A stretch of DNA of 64,000 nucleotides from Camellia lanceoleosa (GCA_025200525.1 CM045761.1:41362190-41426189), one strand, 5' to 3'; counted from the first letter of the stretch, positions 11,333-22,900 are shown. Numbers and translations: made by a program. Notes: generated by a model from the letters alone, not told the origin.

Positions 11333-12446
11333 CTAATGATAGAAAAACTTTAAATTACAAGTGTTCCATGGTCTAGGCAATGCTTTGCCCTCATTATCTT
11401 TGAGCCGATATGCCCCATTTCCTAACACCGGTAATTTCAGAGGGTCCTTCCCGCTTTGGGCCAAGCTTGCCCTCTCGGGATCCTTCTTATTGCGACTTTT
11501 TTCAAGACTAAGTCGTTGACTTGAAAATCCCTTGGATTGACCTTCTTCTGTCAGAAGCTTTGGCAAGTCGTTGTCTGGTATCTTTGCAAGTCGATTGCGA
11601 CTTTCTCTCTTCTTTCTTCCAATAGATCCGGATCTCGCTAAGAGCACATCATTAGACCCGTTCTCAACTCCTGTGTTCGATCCTCGATGCCGATCTCCAA
11701 TGGAATGACTGCTTCTGTGCCATAAGCCATGGCAAAGGGGGATTCCCCTGTTGATCTTCTCGGCGTAGTGCGATATGCCCAGAGCACGTTGGGCAATTTG
11801 TCTACCCACTTTCCTTTTGGTGCCTGCAGCCTCTTCTTTATTCTATCCAGAATGACTTTGTTTGATGCTTTGGCTTGCCCATTACTTTGGGGAAAGCTTG
11901 GTGTTGAAAAGTAATTCTTTATCTTGAACTTGGCACAAAAATTCTTGATGAGTTTGCTGTCAAACTGTGTTCCGTTGTCGGCAACGATTGCTCTTGGAAT
12001 CCCAAATCTGGTGATGATGTTTTTCCAAATAAAGTTCTTCACATCCACATCTCGGATTTTGGCAGGAGGCTCTGCTTCTATCCATTTTGTGAAGTAATCT
12101 GTTGCTACCAGTAGGTACTTCCGCTGCCCAGTTGCTTGGGGCAATTGTCCAACGAGATCCATGCCCCATTGGGCAAATGGCCAAGGACTGGAAACCGGGT
12201 TCAGTCAAGAATGGTCGATGTATCAATCTGCAAACCTCTCGCATTGTTCACACTTCTTCACATAGGCTTCTCAGATCTTTGCATGTAGGGCCACCAATAC
12301 CCCCTGGTAATGGCCCCGTGAGCTAACGATCTGCCTGCGTGGCTTCCACAAACTCCTTCATGAATTTCATATAAAAGTCTTCGACCAAGAGGGTGTACAC
12401 ACCTTAAAAGAGGTCCGATGAAGGATCTTCTAGAGATGTCCTTCAT
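11333..12446 (-). pseudogene. Integrase of D, frameshifted, catalytic Glu replaced
   Basis: Integrase would join the cDNA to host DNA. The N-terminal zinc-binding part is visible at 12446-12258 (H-x-x-x-C-x-S-H pattern, then 'ITRGYWWPYMQR'). The core lies in the 175-codon frame 12162-11638: first Asp in 'VATDYFTKW', second in 'IVADNGTQFD', and where the third acidic residue is expected the sequence is 'QSNGQAKASNK', with Lys instead of Glu. 'WAYRTTPRRSTGESPF' follows as in the family. The C-terminal end is recovered in another frame near 11440-11340 ('GAYRLKDNEGKALPRPWN'). At least two frameshifts separate these parts, so no active enzyme can be made. Confidence 0.85.
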
Positions 12447-13017
12447 TGTCAGTCAATCTTGCCGACTTCAATCTGACCTTGTGTGCTTCCTTTCGATCTT
12501 CTGGCAGCTTGCCTTCTTTCAGGAATGCAACAATTGCATCCATCCAGCTTGGTCCCATGTCCACACATAATGCTTCTTGCATTGTGTGGTGACTATCTTT
12601 CGGGCCCGATAGGTAATCGATCATTATTGTCCTCGTCTTTCCGGTTTGCATTGAGCTTGCTAAATTGGCCAACGCGTCGGCGTGGTTGTTATCTTCTCGG
12701 CTAACCTGAAGAAGTCGGCAGTTTTGAAACATGTCTGCCAACCTGATGACTTCTTTTGCGTATGCCGACATCCTTTCATCTCGGGCAGCAAACTCTCCTG
12801 TAGTTTGATTCACTATAAGTTGTGAGTCACAAAAAACTATTACCTCATCTCGCCTGCCATCGCTAGCTTCAAAAAGAATCAATGCTTCATACTCCGCCTC
12901 ATTGTTCGAGGCTTTGAACCCCAGTCGAATAGACTGCTCCAATATCTCCCCATCGGGGGAAATTAACACTACTCCTGCCCCTGACCCCTGCCGGTTTGAG
13001 CTCCCATCAAAAAAAAG
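12430..13017 (-). pseudogene. Second (archaeal-type) RNase H of D
   Basis: RNase H cuts RNA in the RNA/DNA hybrid during reverse transcription. The frame 12969-12430 (179 codons plus stop) has the acidic catalytic series of type I RNase H: 'DGSSNRQGSGAG' just upstream (12975-13010, another frame), 'NNEAEYEAL', 'VIVFCDSQLIVNQ' and 'NNHADALANLAS'. This extra domain after the usual RT-RNase H is characteristic of Tat-lineage elements. A frameshift in the T-run at about 13010-13018 separates the first Asp from the rest. Confidence 0.8.
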
Positions 13018-13587
13018 TTAAAAGGAATCGCCGATGTAAATGCTGCAGGGTCTGAGTTTTTCCTTCCTTGGTTCTTTAGCCTTCGGCTGGGCTTCTCCTT
13101 CCTTGTTTGGACATCGTTCATCTCGGCTCAACGGAGACCGATGTTCGATGTATTCTGGTGAGAACTCAGCCACGAAGTCGGCCAAGACTTGGCCCTTAAT
13201 TGCTGTTCTCGGCCTAAACTCCAGGTCATATTGGCCCAAAACTATGGCCCATCTTGCGATTCTTCCAGTCAAGTCTCCTTGTTGCAACAAGGATTTTAGT
13301 GGGTGCTCTGTCAGAACCACTATCTTGTGAGCCTGAAAATAATGGTTTAGCTTCTTTGAGGCCATTACCAAGGCCAGCATCAATTTCTCCAGTGGTAGAC
13401 ACCTTGTTTCTGCATCCGCCAAGGTTTTACTCACATAGTAAATAGCCTTCTGCTCTCCCTTTTTTTCTCGGATTATCACAGCACTTACTGCGTGCTCTGA
13501 AACTGCTAAGTACAAAAACAATTCCTCCCCAGGTTGAGGTGTTAAGAGGACTGGAGCCGAGGTAAGATATTTCTTCAGGTCGGCCAA
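13018..13587 (-). pseudogene. First RNase H / connection domain of D
   Basis: The 189-codon frame shows the gypsy-type RT-RNase H core: 'LYLAVSEHAVSAVIIRE', 'IYYVSKTL', 'PLEKLMLALVMASKKLNHYF', 'GRIARWAIVLGQYDLEF' and 'VLADFVAEF'. The usual catalytic Asp after the first beta strand is Val-Ser ('YLAVSE'), and the TDH motif reads 'TEHPLK', so the domain is catalytically degenerate. Such degeneration accompanies acquisition of the second RNase H in this lineage. It is separated from RT by a stop near 13609. Confidence 0.8.
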
Positions 13588-13608
13588 AGAGGCCTCACAT
13601 TCCTCTGT

Positions 13609-14619
13609 CTATAGAAAATCCGTGGCTTTTTTCACCAGATTGAAAAAAGGTTTACATTTGTCCGAACTTCGGCTTATGAACCTATTTAGGGCTGCGGCCC
13701 TTCCAGTAAGCATTTGAACCTGTTTAGCCGATGTCGGACTCTGTAATTCGAGAATGGCCTTGATCTGATTTGGGCTGGCTTCAATGCCCCTTCTAGTCAC
13801 CAGGTATCCCAAGAACTTACCGGATCCGACTCCAAACGCGCATTTCGATGCGTTTAGTCGGAGCTGATATGTTTTGAGTATGTCAAAGACCTCTTCTAGG
13901 TCAGCAAGATGATCCTTTGGTTCCTTGGTCTTCACGACCATGTCATCAATGTAGACTTCTACAGTTCGGCCAATCAAGTGTTTGAACATCTTGGTTACCA
14001 GCCTTTGGTAAGTTGCTCCTGCGTTCTTCAAATTTAAAAGGCATAACTCAGAATAACATGAGACCTTTGGGAGTGATAAATCTTGTCTTCTCTTCATCCG
14101 GGTACATGGCTATCTGGTGATACCTCTATATGCGTCAAGAAGCTCATCCTTCCATGTCCAGATGTGGCGTCCACCAACCCGGTCGATCTTTGGCAGAGGG
14201 AAGCTGTCTTTGGGACAAGCTTTGTTCAAATTTGTAAAATCTACGCAGACCCTCCACTTGCCATTCTTCTTCTTTACTACCACGGTGTTTGATAACCATA
14301 TCGGATAATTGGCTTCTCTGATGGCCCTGGCCTCTAGAAGTCTGGCTACTTCCTCTTCCACTGCTTCGACGTGCATCAACGTCGGCCTTCTGGCTCGTTG
14401 TATCACAGGTTTGGCCGACCTGTCAACGTTAAGTCTGTGACATGTGACCTCGGGGTCAATGCCAGGCATTTCATATGGTGTCCAGGCGAACACCTCAATA
14501 TTTTTCCTTAGAAAGGCTTCCAACTCCCTTTCTTCTTCTTCGGCTAATCCTGTGCCGAGAAGAAAGAAACGTTCCTCATCGCTCTCTTGGACGAAGATTT
14601 TCTTCAAATGCTTCTTCAC
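13609..14619 (-). pseudogene. Reverse transcriptase of D, frameshifted
   Basis: Two adjacent frames encode one RT. The first (14619-14110) carries the linker after protease and the fingers, 'VVKKKNGKWRVCVDFTNLNK', then 'ACPKDSFPLPKID'. The second (14097-13609) carries '[12 protein letters not shown]' and the catalytic '[11 protein letters not shown]' (YxDD at residues 49-52), then '[22 protein letters not shown]'. A frameshift at 14097-14110 breaks the palm just after 'LLDAYRGI', and TAG at 13609-13611 ends the frame. The catalytic YIDD is intact, but the gene is not. Confidence 0.88.
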
Positions 14620-15586
14620 TTTTCTCGGTCAGCTCCTTGCCGACGTCATCTAGGACCTTCATGTCCTCTTTTTCAACTTCTGCTTTCTCTGGTTCCCGAA
14701 TGCTGCAGGTTAACTTCATTGCTGCCATGGAGCATTTTTTCGCCTGCAACTGATCTCCTCTGACTTCCTCGATCCCATGTTTTGTTGGGAACCGTAGCAG
14801 TTGATGCAATGTTGAGGGAACTGCCCCCATTACATGTAACCACGGCCTCCCCAGGATGATGTTGTAGGGCGAAGGCGTATCAATCACAATGAATTCTGTC
14901 TTCATCTTCTTCGTGCCAACTTGTACCTCTAAGCTTGTTGCGCCTAAAGGCCATGTCGGCGTTCCATTGAAGCCGACCATCAGGCCGTTTGACTGCTCCA
15001 TGTCATCGGGGTGAAGGCCTAATTCCTTGTAACATCTGACATACATGATGTCGCAAGAGCTGCCTTGATCAATCAAGATGCGTTTCACCTGGCACTCCCC
15101 AACCTGGAGGGATACTACCAGGGCATCATTGTGCGGGTGCTGAACCATATCAAGGTCGGCTTCTGTGAACGCTATCATCGGTCCTTGGCAGTCTTCAGGC
15201 CGAGGTCTTTTCAGTCCGACCTGGTTGACGTGCTGCAGGTGTTTTACCCTCTGTGTCTCCCCCCGTATGTCATTTTCATTCACCTTTGAATGGATCACAT
15301 TAACCATCCGAGGTCCACCTGCCTGTGGGTGCTGCGCTGGGGGAGGCGGGGCTGCTGGTGCTTGAGGCAATCGTGCCTGTTCTTCCCTTATTTTGGCCTC
15401 ATCCACAAGGTCTCTCAGGTGGCCTTGCCTCACCAAATCTTCTGAGTGTGCTTTAAGGGCTCTGCAACCCTGAATTGGGTGCCCCTCCTCATTGTGGTAA
15501 GCACAACGCCTACCAAGGTTTCTCCCCATAAATTCTCCTGGTGCTCTTCTTGCCATACCAAGTAGGGTGATTTCGAATTTGATCAA
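14576..15586 (-). pseudogene. Gag zinc knuckle and aspartic protease of D
   Basis: This frame of 336 codons is the longest intact piece of D. Residues 28-41, 'CAYHNEEGHPIQGC', form the CHHC zinc-knuckle-like end of gag typical of Tat elements. A proline-rich linker follows, then the retropepsin: 'ILIDQGSSCDIMY' with the active Asp at residue 173, and the flap/strand 'NIILGRPWLH' at residues 242-251. The C-terminal Glu/Lys-rich tail leads into RT, overlapping the next frame by about 40 bases. The protease would cleave the polyprotein. The upstream gag frame is lost to frameshifts. Confidence 0.85.
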
Positions 15587-16328
15587 GGACTTTGTGGACC
15601 GGAATTGAACACCGCCATCGCCACTTAGCCCTCAACTCTGTCTCTGTTTGTTCTCCATTGTTACCTCGGCCTCGCTTGGCGAAGCCGTTGCTTCTGGTTT
15701 CGTCTCCTTATTCCCCGACGATCTTCCTCGCTCGCATACTTCTCGATTCTCGCCATGAGCTCTTCCATACTCTTTGGCGGGGTTTTTGCCAAGGACTTCC
15801 AAGATGGGATGTCATCCTTAGGCCGTTCTTGAAAGAGACGACCGCCACCTGGTTGCATTCAGTATTCGATTGAACACCTCATAGTACCGCTTTGCATAGG
15901 CCCTAAGGCTTTCATCTTTCGATCTTCAGAGCCATCAATGCATCCACCCTCAAAGGTCATAGTTTGTTTGTTATGAACCCGCCACAAACATCTTGGCGAG
16001 CCTTCCCAACTCTTCACGCCTTCTTAATTTGTGGAACCAATCGATGCAATCTCCCCGAAGGATGAAGGAACACTTTGCGTAGTAACGGCTCGTTCCCCCG
16101 TATAATGCCATTGAATTCAAAAATAATCCAACATGGAAGTTAGGGTCGACTTACCATCATATATCCGAACCTCGGATATCAATCTTTTCGGCGCGACGAA
16201 TTTGTCCAATTCCACCGAGAATGGCGTCTCGGCTTAACCTGGAGGTTACTTGCCCAAAGATTCTCCTGCTTCCTCTTGAGGTAATCTCAAGTCCTCTTTA
16301 CTTCTCCTGCACTCAATGTCATTGGACT
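15587..16328 (-). pseudogene. Middle of gag of D, degenerate
   Basis: No long frame survives, but minus-strand translation in shifting frames gives pieces of the Retrotrans_gag core (PF03732): 'VDPNFHVGLFLNSMALYGG', 'WFHKLRRREELGRLAKMF' and, near 15900, 'ESLRAYAKRYYEVFNRI'. Several stops and frameshifts lie between them. Position between the gag N-terminus and the zinc knuckle supports the call. Confidence 0.6.
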
Positions 16329-16920
16329 TCAGCCTTTTCGGCGTACTACTCTCGGCCTCATGGTGGCCCCTTTTCGATCCTTCTCCGCAGGACGCATCGA
16401 AACACAATATCCGTCCCGGGACATGCCGATGTTTTTTGGGGTCTGCTTCCTTCTCGCGATATGTCCTTCGGGACTCTTTTCTCCTCGGCCAACTTCCCTG
16501 GAGGGTCGGTGAGAGTGCCTTCCGCTCCTCGTGTGCTGAGGGGCTTCGGGGATTTCTTTCCGCCCCTTCTTCTGGGTGTTTGCTGCCGGCATTGGCGTGT
16601 CTTGTAGCGGGTACGGCGGTTGCATGACATTATTTTGCATCATGAAGTTGACGACCGACTGAAGGTCTGCCAACTTGTTTGCCATCTCCTTTACTTCTTC
16701 ATCCTTCCTCAGACACCTGTCTTTCCAGATCTGGAGGCTGTCCTCGTTATAGTACTTGCCCTGGTCTGCTTTCTTTGATGCGTCGCCATCTTGGCCGACG
16801 CCTTTCTCTGCGTGATTCTGATCACGAGCTTCTTCGTTATGATCTCCTCCTTCAGCGTTAGGGTCGACGGGTCTTCCACTCCCAGCTGGAGTGTCGTCCC
16901 CAATATTTTCCTTCTGCGCG
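16329..16920 (-). pseudogene. N-terminal part of gag of D
   Basis: The minus frame beginning just after the PBS and LTR runs through an acidic, Asp/Glu/Gly-rich leader, then 'MANKLADLQSVVNFMMQ' (residue 1 of the 118-codon stretch at 16685) and a basic, Arg/Lys/Pro-rich segment ending at 16329. It is comparable to the disordered N-terminal third of Tat-lineage gag. The exact start codon is uncertain. The following gag core is frameshifted. Confidence 0.55.
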
Positions 16921-16944
16921 TTACTGGCTATCTACTCTCCTCTC

Positions 16945-16963
16945 GTTCCCACAGATGGCGCCA
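16945..16963 (-). other. Primer-binding site of D
   Basis: On the minus strand the sequence TGGCGCCATCTGTGGGAAC starts 3 bases inside the 5' LTR end (16967). A TGGCGCC-starting PBS is usual in plant Ty3/gypsy elements; I do not assign the tRNA. Confidence 0.8.
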
Positions 16964-16966
16964 AAT

Positions 16967-17507
16967 TGTGTGAGTGAATTTTCGATCACACTGCCCTCCT
17001 TAGTAATCCAGCTATAGAACACAGGCAGAATAGATGGCACCCTGTAATCTGCACAGAAAGAAAAGGCTCCGGCGGTGGTTCTTCCACCCGGGGGCACTCC
17101 GACGATCAAGTCAATATCTCTCAAAGATAATATCAGTGCATAAATTACTGCTCAGGACTACAAATTGCGTACCTTAGACCCGCCGGGGGTGCCCTTCTTT
17201 TATAGTCTTTCTCTATCCTAGTCCCACTAGAAGTCTCACTTCTATGGACTCTCATTCAATATTTACTTTGGACTCTACAAGAGATAAGGATAGACTCCCT
17301 AAGAATACTATCCTTATCCATCTTGAAGTCTTTCTTCATTCTAGGACTCTCGCCCCTTATCTGATCTCCTCGGATTCCGATATCTTCGGAGGTAACCTCG
17401 GCAACTCCGAGATAACCTCGGCGTAACTACCACAACACGTGGGACCTCGGCTGACACTTCGGTGCCACCTCGGCCACGTGTTGGTACTCAGAAAATACAT
17501 CCCCACA
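16967..17507 (-). repeat. 5' LTR of D
   Basis: 541 bp, TGTGTGAG...CATCCCCACA in plus-strand reading, followed by TSD gtatg. It has a minus-strand TATAAAAG box at 17197-17204 and many 'CCTCGG' repeats near the element's outer end. Confidence 0.92.
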
Positions 17508-18489
17508 GTATGGATTCATGCTTAACTTTTATAGAATTCTTATATTATACTTGAAATTAAGGATGAAAGTGGAATCAATAGCAAGAAAATGAAGAAAAAT
17601 TAGCTCAAGAATAAGATTATGGAAATTAACTTGAAATAGGTTACATGCATGTGGATGATTATGGAAAACGAATTAGAAATTAATTATTAAGAAATTGATG
17701 TTGAGATTAAATATTTGAGTTTGATTTTCTTTATCCTTCACATATTTGAAGTTTATCATTACATGCATGGTAAGTTTTCAAGATTTTAGAATTTAATTCA
17801 TATTTTAAAGTTTATGAGCTTGAGATTAAATTGTGATATAAATTAAGAAGTTAAATTATAAATTGAGCTTGATGATGTAAAATTGGTTGGATTTGATAAG
17901 TGTTTTATACATGCATTATGAATTTTGAGGAATTTAAGGTAAACAATTTCATATTTTGAAGAAAAGAAGGAAGAAATTTTATAAGAAAAATCAAGTTCAT
18001 GGAAAATTAAACATTGATTTAATTTTGAATAAAGAAGAATTAATTCGTTTTGATCTTAATGTCATACATGCAAATATTTTCCTAAGGGTCCTATAACTTC
18101 AATTTCATGTACATTAAAAGGAATTAGTAAAACGGTGTAGAATTGAATTAGATTCAAAATTATTGAAGTTCATTTGAAAATAACCCTTTTGGGTTTGAAT
18201 TTATTTGTCTTATATGAAATTGAGTTTCAATCACATATGCATCATGTAATTTCAAGAATTGGAAAGCCTAATTTATATCTTAGAATTGTGGGTTGATATT
18301 AATAAGATGAATTAAAACTAAATTTGGCAATTGGGACATGATTTTGAATAAATGATTTTTAATTGAGAAGTGTTTAACTAAATTATGTAATGGTTCTCCA
18401 TGTTTGTATACTAAAGTACACGTTTTGAGGCCTTGAATGCCAAATTTGAACTTTAATTGCAATTTTAGAATTTCAGAATTTTCGTTGTC

Positions 18490-18590
18490 CGTTCGAGCGA
18501 GGGAAGTCTCGCTCAAGCGTGAAAATCAAGCTCCTAGTAGTTTTCCAAATTTTATAGTCTGCTCGAGCGACCAAAGTGGCGCTCGAGCGG
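18490..18590. repeat. Two CTCGAGCG paired-palindrome modules, C 5' LTR
   Basis: Module 1 at 18490-18520 (gttcgagcg ... cgctcaagcg) and module 2 at 18560-18590 (gctcgagcg ... cgctcgagcgg), each with a spacer around 'gaagt' or 'aaagt'. The 3' LTR carries the same pair at 23976-24076. Confidence 0.8.
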
Positions 18591-19180
18591 AGACCCATTT
18601 TCAACATATTTTGGCAAATTGCATTTAGTTAACATTTTTATTCCCATCTCTTCCCAAAGCATTCTAGTCATGATTTATGACTCAATAAAGATTAATGAGC
18701 TACTAATTAACATGAATTAGTTAGTTAAAGAATGAATCATTGATCTAGTGGTAATTGTTTAAGAAGCCAAGTAAAGGATCAATCTATTTGGAAAAGAAAG
18801 ACTTAGTAATAAACGAATATGTGAAATAAGAACCCGGTTTATTTAAATGAGAAAGAATAAGCGTAGTAGAACCTCGGACTATTTAGACGGAAAAAGATAA
18901 GAAAAGTCAAGTTTGATCAAGGAAGTAATATTGTATTTCAATGTGTATATGTTATGTGCTTGTGTAGGTCACGCACTATTGTCTGCCTGATTGTGATCTG
19001 CTTCTGCAACTATCTGTGAGTAATAACTTTGTAAAGTTATGTTCAATGTTAAATATTTTCTGAACATTATGACATGAAATGATTTGTCTTCTGAAATGCT
19101 ACGCTATGTTTTGAAATGAATGAATGATTGTCCAAGATTTTGAAAGTTATCTGTGGCATCCTTAGCATTACATGATATGC

Positions 19181-19303
19181 GTCCCTTTATGGGTCATCAG
19201 GTCCCTTTATGGGTCATCAGGTCCCTTCATGGGTCATCAGAAACGTCTCTGTGCACATGAGTTATCAGAATGCCTTTAAGGCCGTCCCTTTATGGGTCAT
19301 CAG
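19181..19303 (+). repeat. 20-bp repeat in the LTR of C
   Basis: gtccctttatgggtcatcag is repeated at 19181, 19201 and 19221 (one change) and again at 19284-19303 after a 43-bp interruption. The 3' LTR has only two copies (24666-24705), so copy number changed between the LTRs. CCC-TTTAT-GGG can form a small hairpin. Confidence 0.9.
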
Positions 19304-19873
19304 ATTTGTTAACGCTAATGGATGTACCACGTATGATTATATGCAAAATCTGAATATGGAAATGATTATGAAAATGATTTGGAATCTAAATATGCATAAG
19401 ACTCTGCTTTTGATGAGAATTTGATTTCTAACTCTGTGATGGACATCATTTATTAAATCCTTTACTCTGTTATTATTCACTGGGCCTTAGCTCACTATAT
19501 TATTTATGTATGTAGGTGATCAGGCGCGTGACCAGGCTTAGAGGCATTTGCCTAGAATCTGTTTTTGTCAGCCAACCTATGTGCCTCCCGTGGAGGTTCC
19601 GAATATGTCAAGTGATTATCGTTATGTGATTTAAAGTTTAAGTTCTACTTTCGTGTTGGTTGATCAAGTCTTGTACATTTTGTGACTAGGGTTAAGTCCC
19701 TTTTGTCTAATCTGTATATATATGTCGACTTAATGATAACGTATATATATGTATATAAAAATTTTAAAATTTTTCTGTCTCATGTAAGTCTGCACAACTC
19801 AATGGACATTGTATATTTCTTATTTGCTTTCGCTAGCCCCTCATATTATGTTAATCTGTCTCAGAGGCCTTCG

Positions 19874-19889
19874 GTAATCCTAGGATTAC
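19874..19889 (+). repeat. Hairpin near the 5' LTR end of C
   Basis: gtaatcctaggattac is a perfect 16-bp palindrome 48 bases before the LTR end. The 3' LTR copy at 25287-25302 keeps the stem but has a changed centre. Confidence 0.75.
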
Positions 19890-19940
19890 TAGCCGGTTAT
19901 GATGCTAAACCTATAGGGGCGGGTTTGGGTCGTGATAGAG

Positions 19941-19952
19941 TGGTATCAGAGC
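19941..19952 (+). other. Primer-binding site of C (initiator-Met type)
   Basis: TGGTATCAGAGC lies 3 bases after the 5' LTR end. It is the standard PBS complementary to the 3' end of plant initiator tRNA-Met. Confidence 0.92.
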
Positions 19953-22900
19953 ACGCGTTAATATCTCACACACGTGTCCATTGAGCATTAGAATGTCTAC
20001 AACGGATTTAAGTTTCATGCATCTAGTAAGTAAGTAAGAAGTTGTGCATTAAAGAATATGAATATATGTTTGTGTGATTTGTTTAGGTATTGAAACTAAG
20101 AATTATAAGCTATTATGGAATTATGATGATTATAAGGAAACTGGAATGTGTTGAATCAATTTAGCAATGAGGCTGAAAGCTATGAATTATGGTGACATCT
20201 CTGAAATTTCTACTGTTATAAGGAAATCAGAATATCTGACTAGTACATTGGTGAGAATAAGTATGTTGATTTGTGGAAACATAGTGTTATGCAGAATTAG
20301 GATCTTTAATGAAAGTCATGAAAGCTATATGAGTTATATGTTAAATTGGACTATGAGAATACTTGAAAATTGAGGAAGTTGTTGATCAATGAAATATGTG
20401 GAATTATGGTAATTGAGGACGAGAAAAGTCATTTGATATGTAAGATAGTGCATTTTGGTGGGAACCTATTATGTGGAATGTTAAACCGTAGAGTCTCATG
20501 CCTTTGTTGAATGACCTTGAAAGTCCGATTGGATTCATGTTTGGCTAGCGTTACTTCGAGTCAGAAATTCTTGGTAAATTCCATGGGAATGAATAGGTTA
20601 CCCTACCGGTGTCCTTATATGCCTATATGTGTATGTCTACTTGTATATGATATGTGCTTTGTATTATAATTTAAGTCAATTAAATTAACCTAAGTGTTAT
20701 CAACCATTTTCTTGTGTTTGACCTTTCCCTTCTGTCATTAGGAAAAGATGGTGAAAAGTATGAATGGAGTGGGAACTGAGTCTTTATCAGAGTAATTGGG
20801 TAAAGTAGAAGAAGTACTAGAGAACATGGTGAAAGTTGTGAATCCTACCATACATGGCAAGATCAAAAGGAAGAGTCAAGTGTGGAAGTGAAAAGTGAAT
20901 CAAAGTAGGAAACTAAGAATTTTGTGGTAAGAAAGACGAGTAATTCTAAGTAAGGTTGTAAGAGAAGTAAGTTACCCTAGTATGTCAATATGTTACAAGA
21001 TCCATTAGGGATTGTGTCATCGAATTACTGGAAATATGAGAAGTTGGGGCATCAAATAAAAGACTATCCCAAACCTTAGAGAAAGCTCAAATAATTTAAT
21101 TGGTTAAAGATAGTACTTAAGTACAAGTAGGGCTGTTTGAAGTTAACAGTTTATGTGCGAGTGGTATTTTTTATTTTTTTATTTTTGTAATCAAGCTATG
21201 TTTATAAAGTTTTGATAAAGCTTTGCCTTGCTTTGTTTTGGAAAAGTATTTGTTAAGCATGAATGATTATCCCTATTTTGCGTATCAAGTATTATGTTTG
21301 TTTTGGATGACATTCTTGGAACCGTCCTTCCGTGCTAGGGGACATTAAGCCCAAGTAGCACCGTCCTTTCGTGCTAGGGGACGTTAAGCCCAGGTAGCAC
21401 TGTCCTTTCGTGCTAGGGGACGTTAAGCCCAAGTAGCACCCTCGTTGAGGTATCGGCCACCGACGGTCTATGAACGGGTGTGCTCGATCCCGAGGGTTAT
21501 TCCTTTGTTTTGACCGGAATGTCATCAACCCATGTATTATGTAGATGTTATTAAACATCCCAAGAAACTTTGAGAGATTTCGATTGATGAACTTGATTCA
21601 TCCCATGTTTCGTTACAAGCTATGTCATGTATTGTTTTGATTTAGATGGAACTCATTTGTTGAACCATTTAGAACTCAACCTGAAATTGCTATAAAAAAA
21701 AATGATTAAAACATTGCTGAGACTTGACTTGGCATTGTCAAAAGTAGACGAATATGAACAAGACTTAACCAATTGATGGATATGGAAAATAATTGGGATT
21801 TCTGTTTAGTCTAACAAAGCTATATGTTTTTGGGACCTTGGTTGAATAGAAAGAAAATCGTACTCCACATTAAGAGATTGAAACCTATGAGAGTTAGAAA
21901 GGAAAGACCCAGAAAGGAAAGACCCAATTTATAAGAATCGTATCGCTATTGAATTTTCTAACATTGAAAGAAACCTTCATAATTAACTTAAGCTACAAAG
22001 TCAAAATATAGACTTCTAGAAAGGAAAACACAATAATTCCCTATTTAAATAGTGCGTAGAAATGAATGGTAGTATGATCTTGTAGGCATAATTAAGTTTA
22101 GATTTCGAATCCGACATTAGATAGCTTAATCTATTGCCAATAAATTCAATTCTAGTGTTAAACAGAAGAAGGAAAGCGTAATGAGAAATAGGGAAGTAAA
22201 TTTCCTTAGAATGACAAGCGTATATCCCTTAAAGAACCTCTAGGTATATAAGAACTTTAATTGACTAATTGTAATGATTTGAGAAAATTAAAAATTTAGC
22301 CGTAAATTACCACGTGTCAATTGATCAAAGTTAATGAATATATATATATATATCTATATAGGTCTTCGAATTAGAATGAGCTTAAGACAGTGTAATTTGA
22401 ACTATTTATGTAACTGTGATCTTAGATAAATAAGAAAGTTAATGAAACCGCGCAAATTGTAGACCCGCTGTGAAATTGAATCACCACTTTTCACAGAAGT
22501 ATGTAAAGTTCTGCTCTAATCTATATGACTGTCTGCTACTACGTGAGAGCAAGCCAACATCTGTTACTCAATAGGCTCAATGAATTTCTGTGAAATATGC
22601 CTCTGTTTGAAATCCAATATGCTTCTTTGTTTTGAAATTAACATCATAATTGTCATCCAAGATGTCTGTTGGAAGTGGGACCATTATTATGTGATTACGT
22701 TTCCATATAATTCGGAAATTTCTGTTATAGATTAACATGTGGAACCATATTTGGGGAAATTACGTTATGTGCATAACTTAAGAACCTTGACCTTAGTCAA
22801 TGAAAGTTAAAATGTCCGTCCTTTTGGGATACGATGAATTATGAATTGCGTAGAAATAATGTCAGGACTTTTACTGTCAATAGAGATGATTATGAATCGC

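Larger units (their letters stand above)
6644..17507 (-). mobile_element. Ty3/gypsy Tat/Retand-type retrotransposon D
   Basis: The element is 10,864 bp with 536- and 541-bp LTRs (6644-7179 and 16967-17507, about 97% alike by eye) and an exact TSD, gtatg (6639-6643 and 17508-17512). Minus-strand order is 5' LTR, PBS, gag, protease, RT, RNase H, second (archaeal-type) RNase H, integrase, 62-bp repeats, an antisense ORF region and 3' LTR. Dual RNase H and an antisense extra ORF downstream of integrase are recognised traits of the Tat lineage. All pol domains are recognisable but broken by frameshifts and stops, so the copy is dead as an autonomous element. It sits inside the 5' LTR of C. Confidence 0.92.
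5620..19937 (+). repeat. 5' LTR of C, interrupted by element D
   Basis: Bases 5620-6643 and 17508-19937 form one LTR split by D and its TSD copy. Compared with the 3' LTR it is nearly colinear except for about 1.17 kb (roughly 6400-6638 plus 17513-18368) that the 3' copy lacks. It carries CTCGAGCG motifs (18490-18590), 20-bp repeats (19181-19303) and a hairpin at 19874-19889. AT-rich stretches 5640-6430 and 17515-18430 show no gene. The 73-codon frame at 6429-6650 is lysine/arginine-rich, has no family match I know, and is disrupted by D. Confidence 0.85.

Noticed and set aside
11333..11809. 158-codon minus frame as a separate gene
   Set aside because: Only its last 30 residues match an integrase C-terminus; the rest is an out-of-frame shadow of the integrase core.
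19941..19952. tRNA gene fragment
   Set aside because: TGGTATCAGAGC is a PBS next to the LTR end; no cloverleaf surrounds it.
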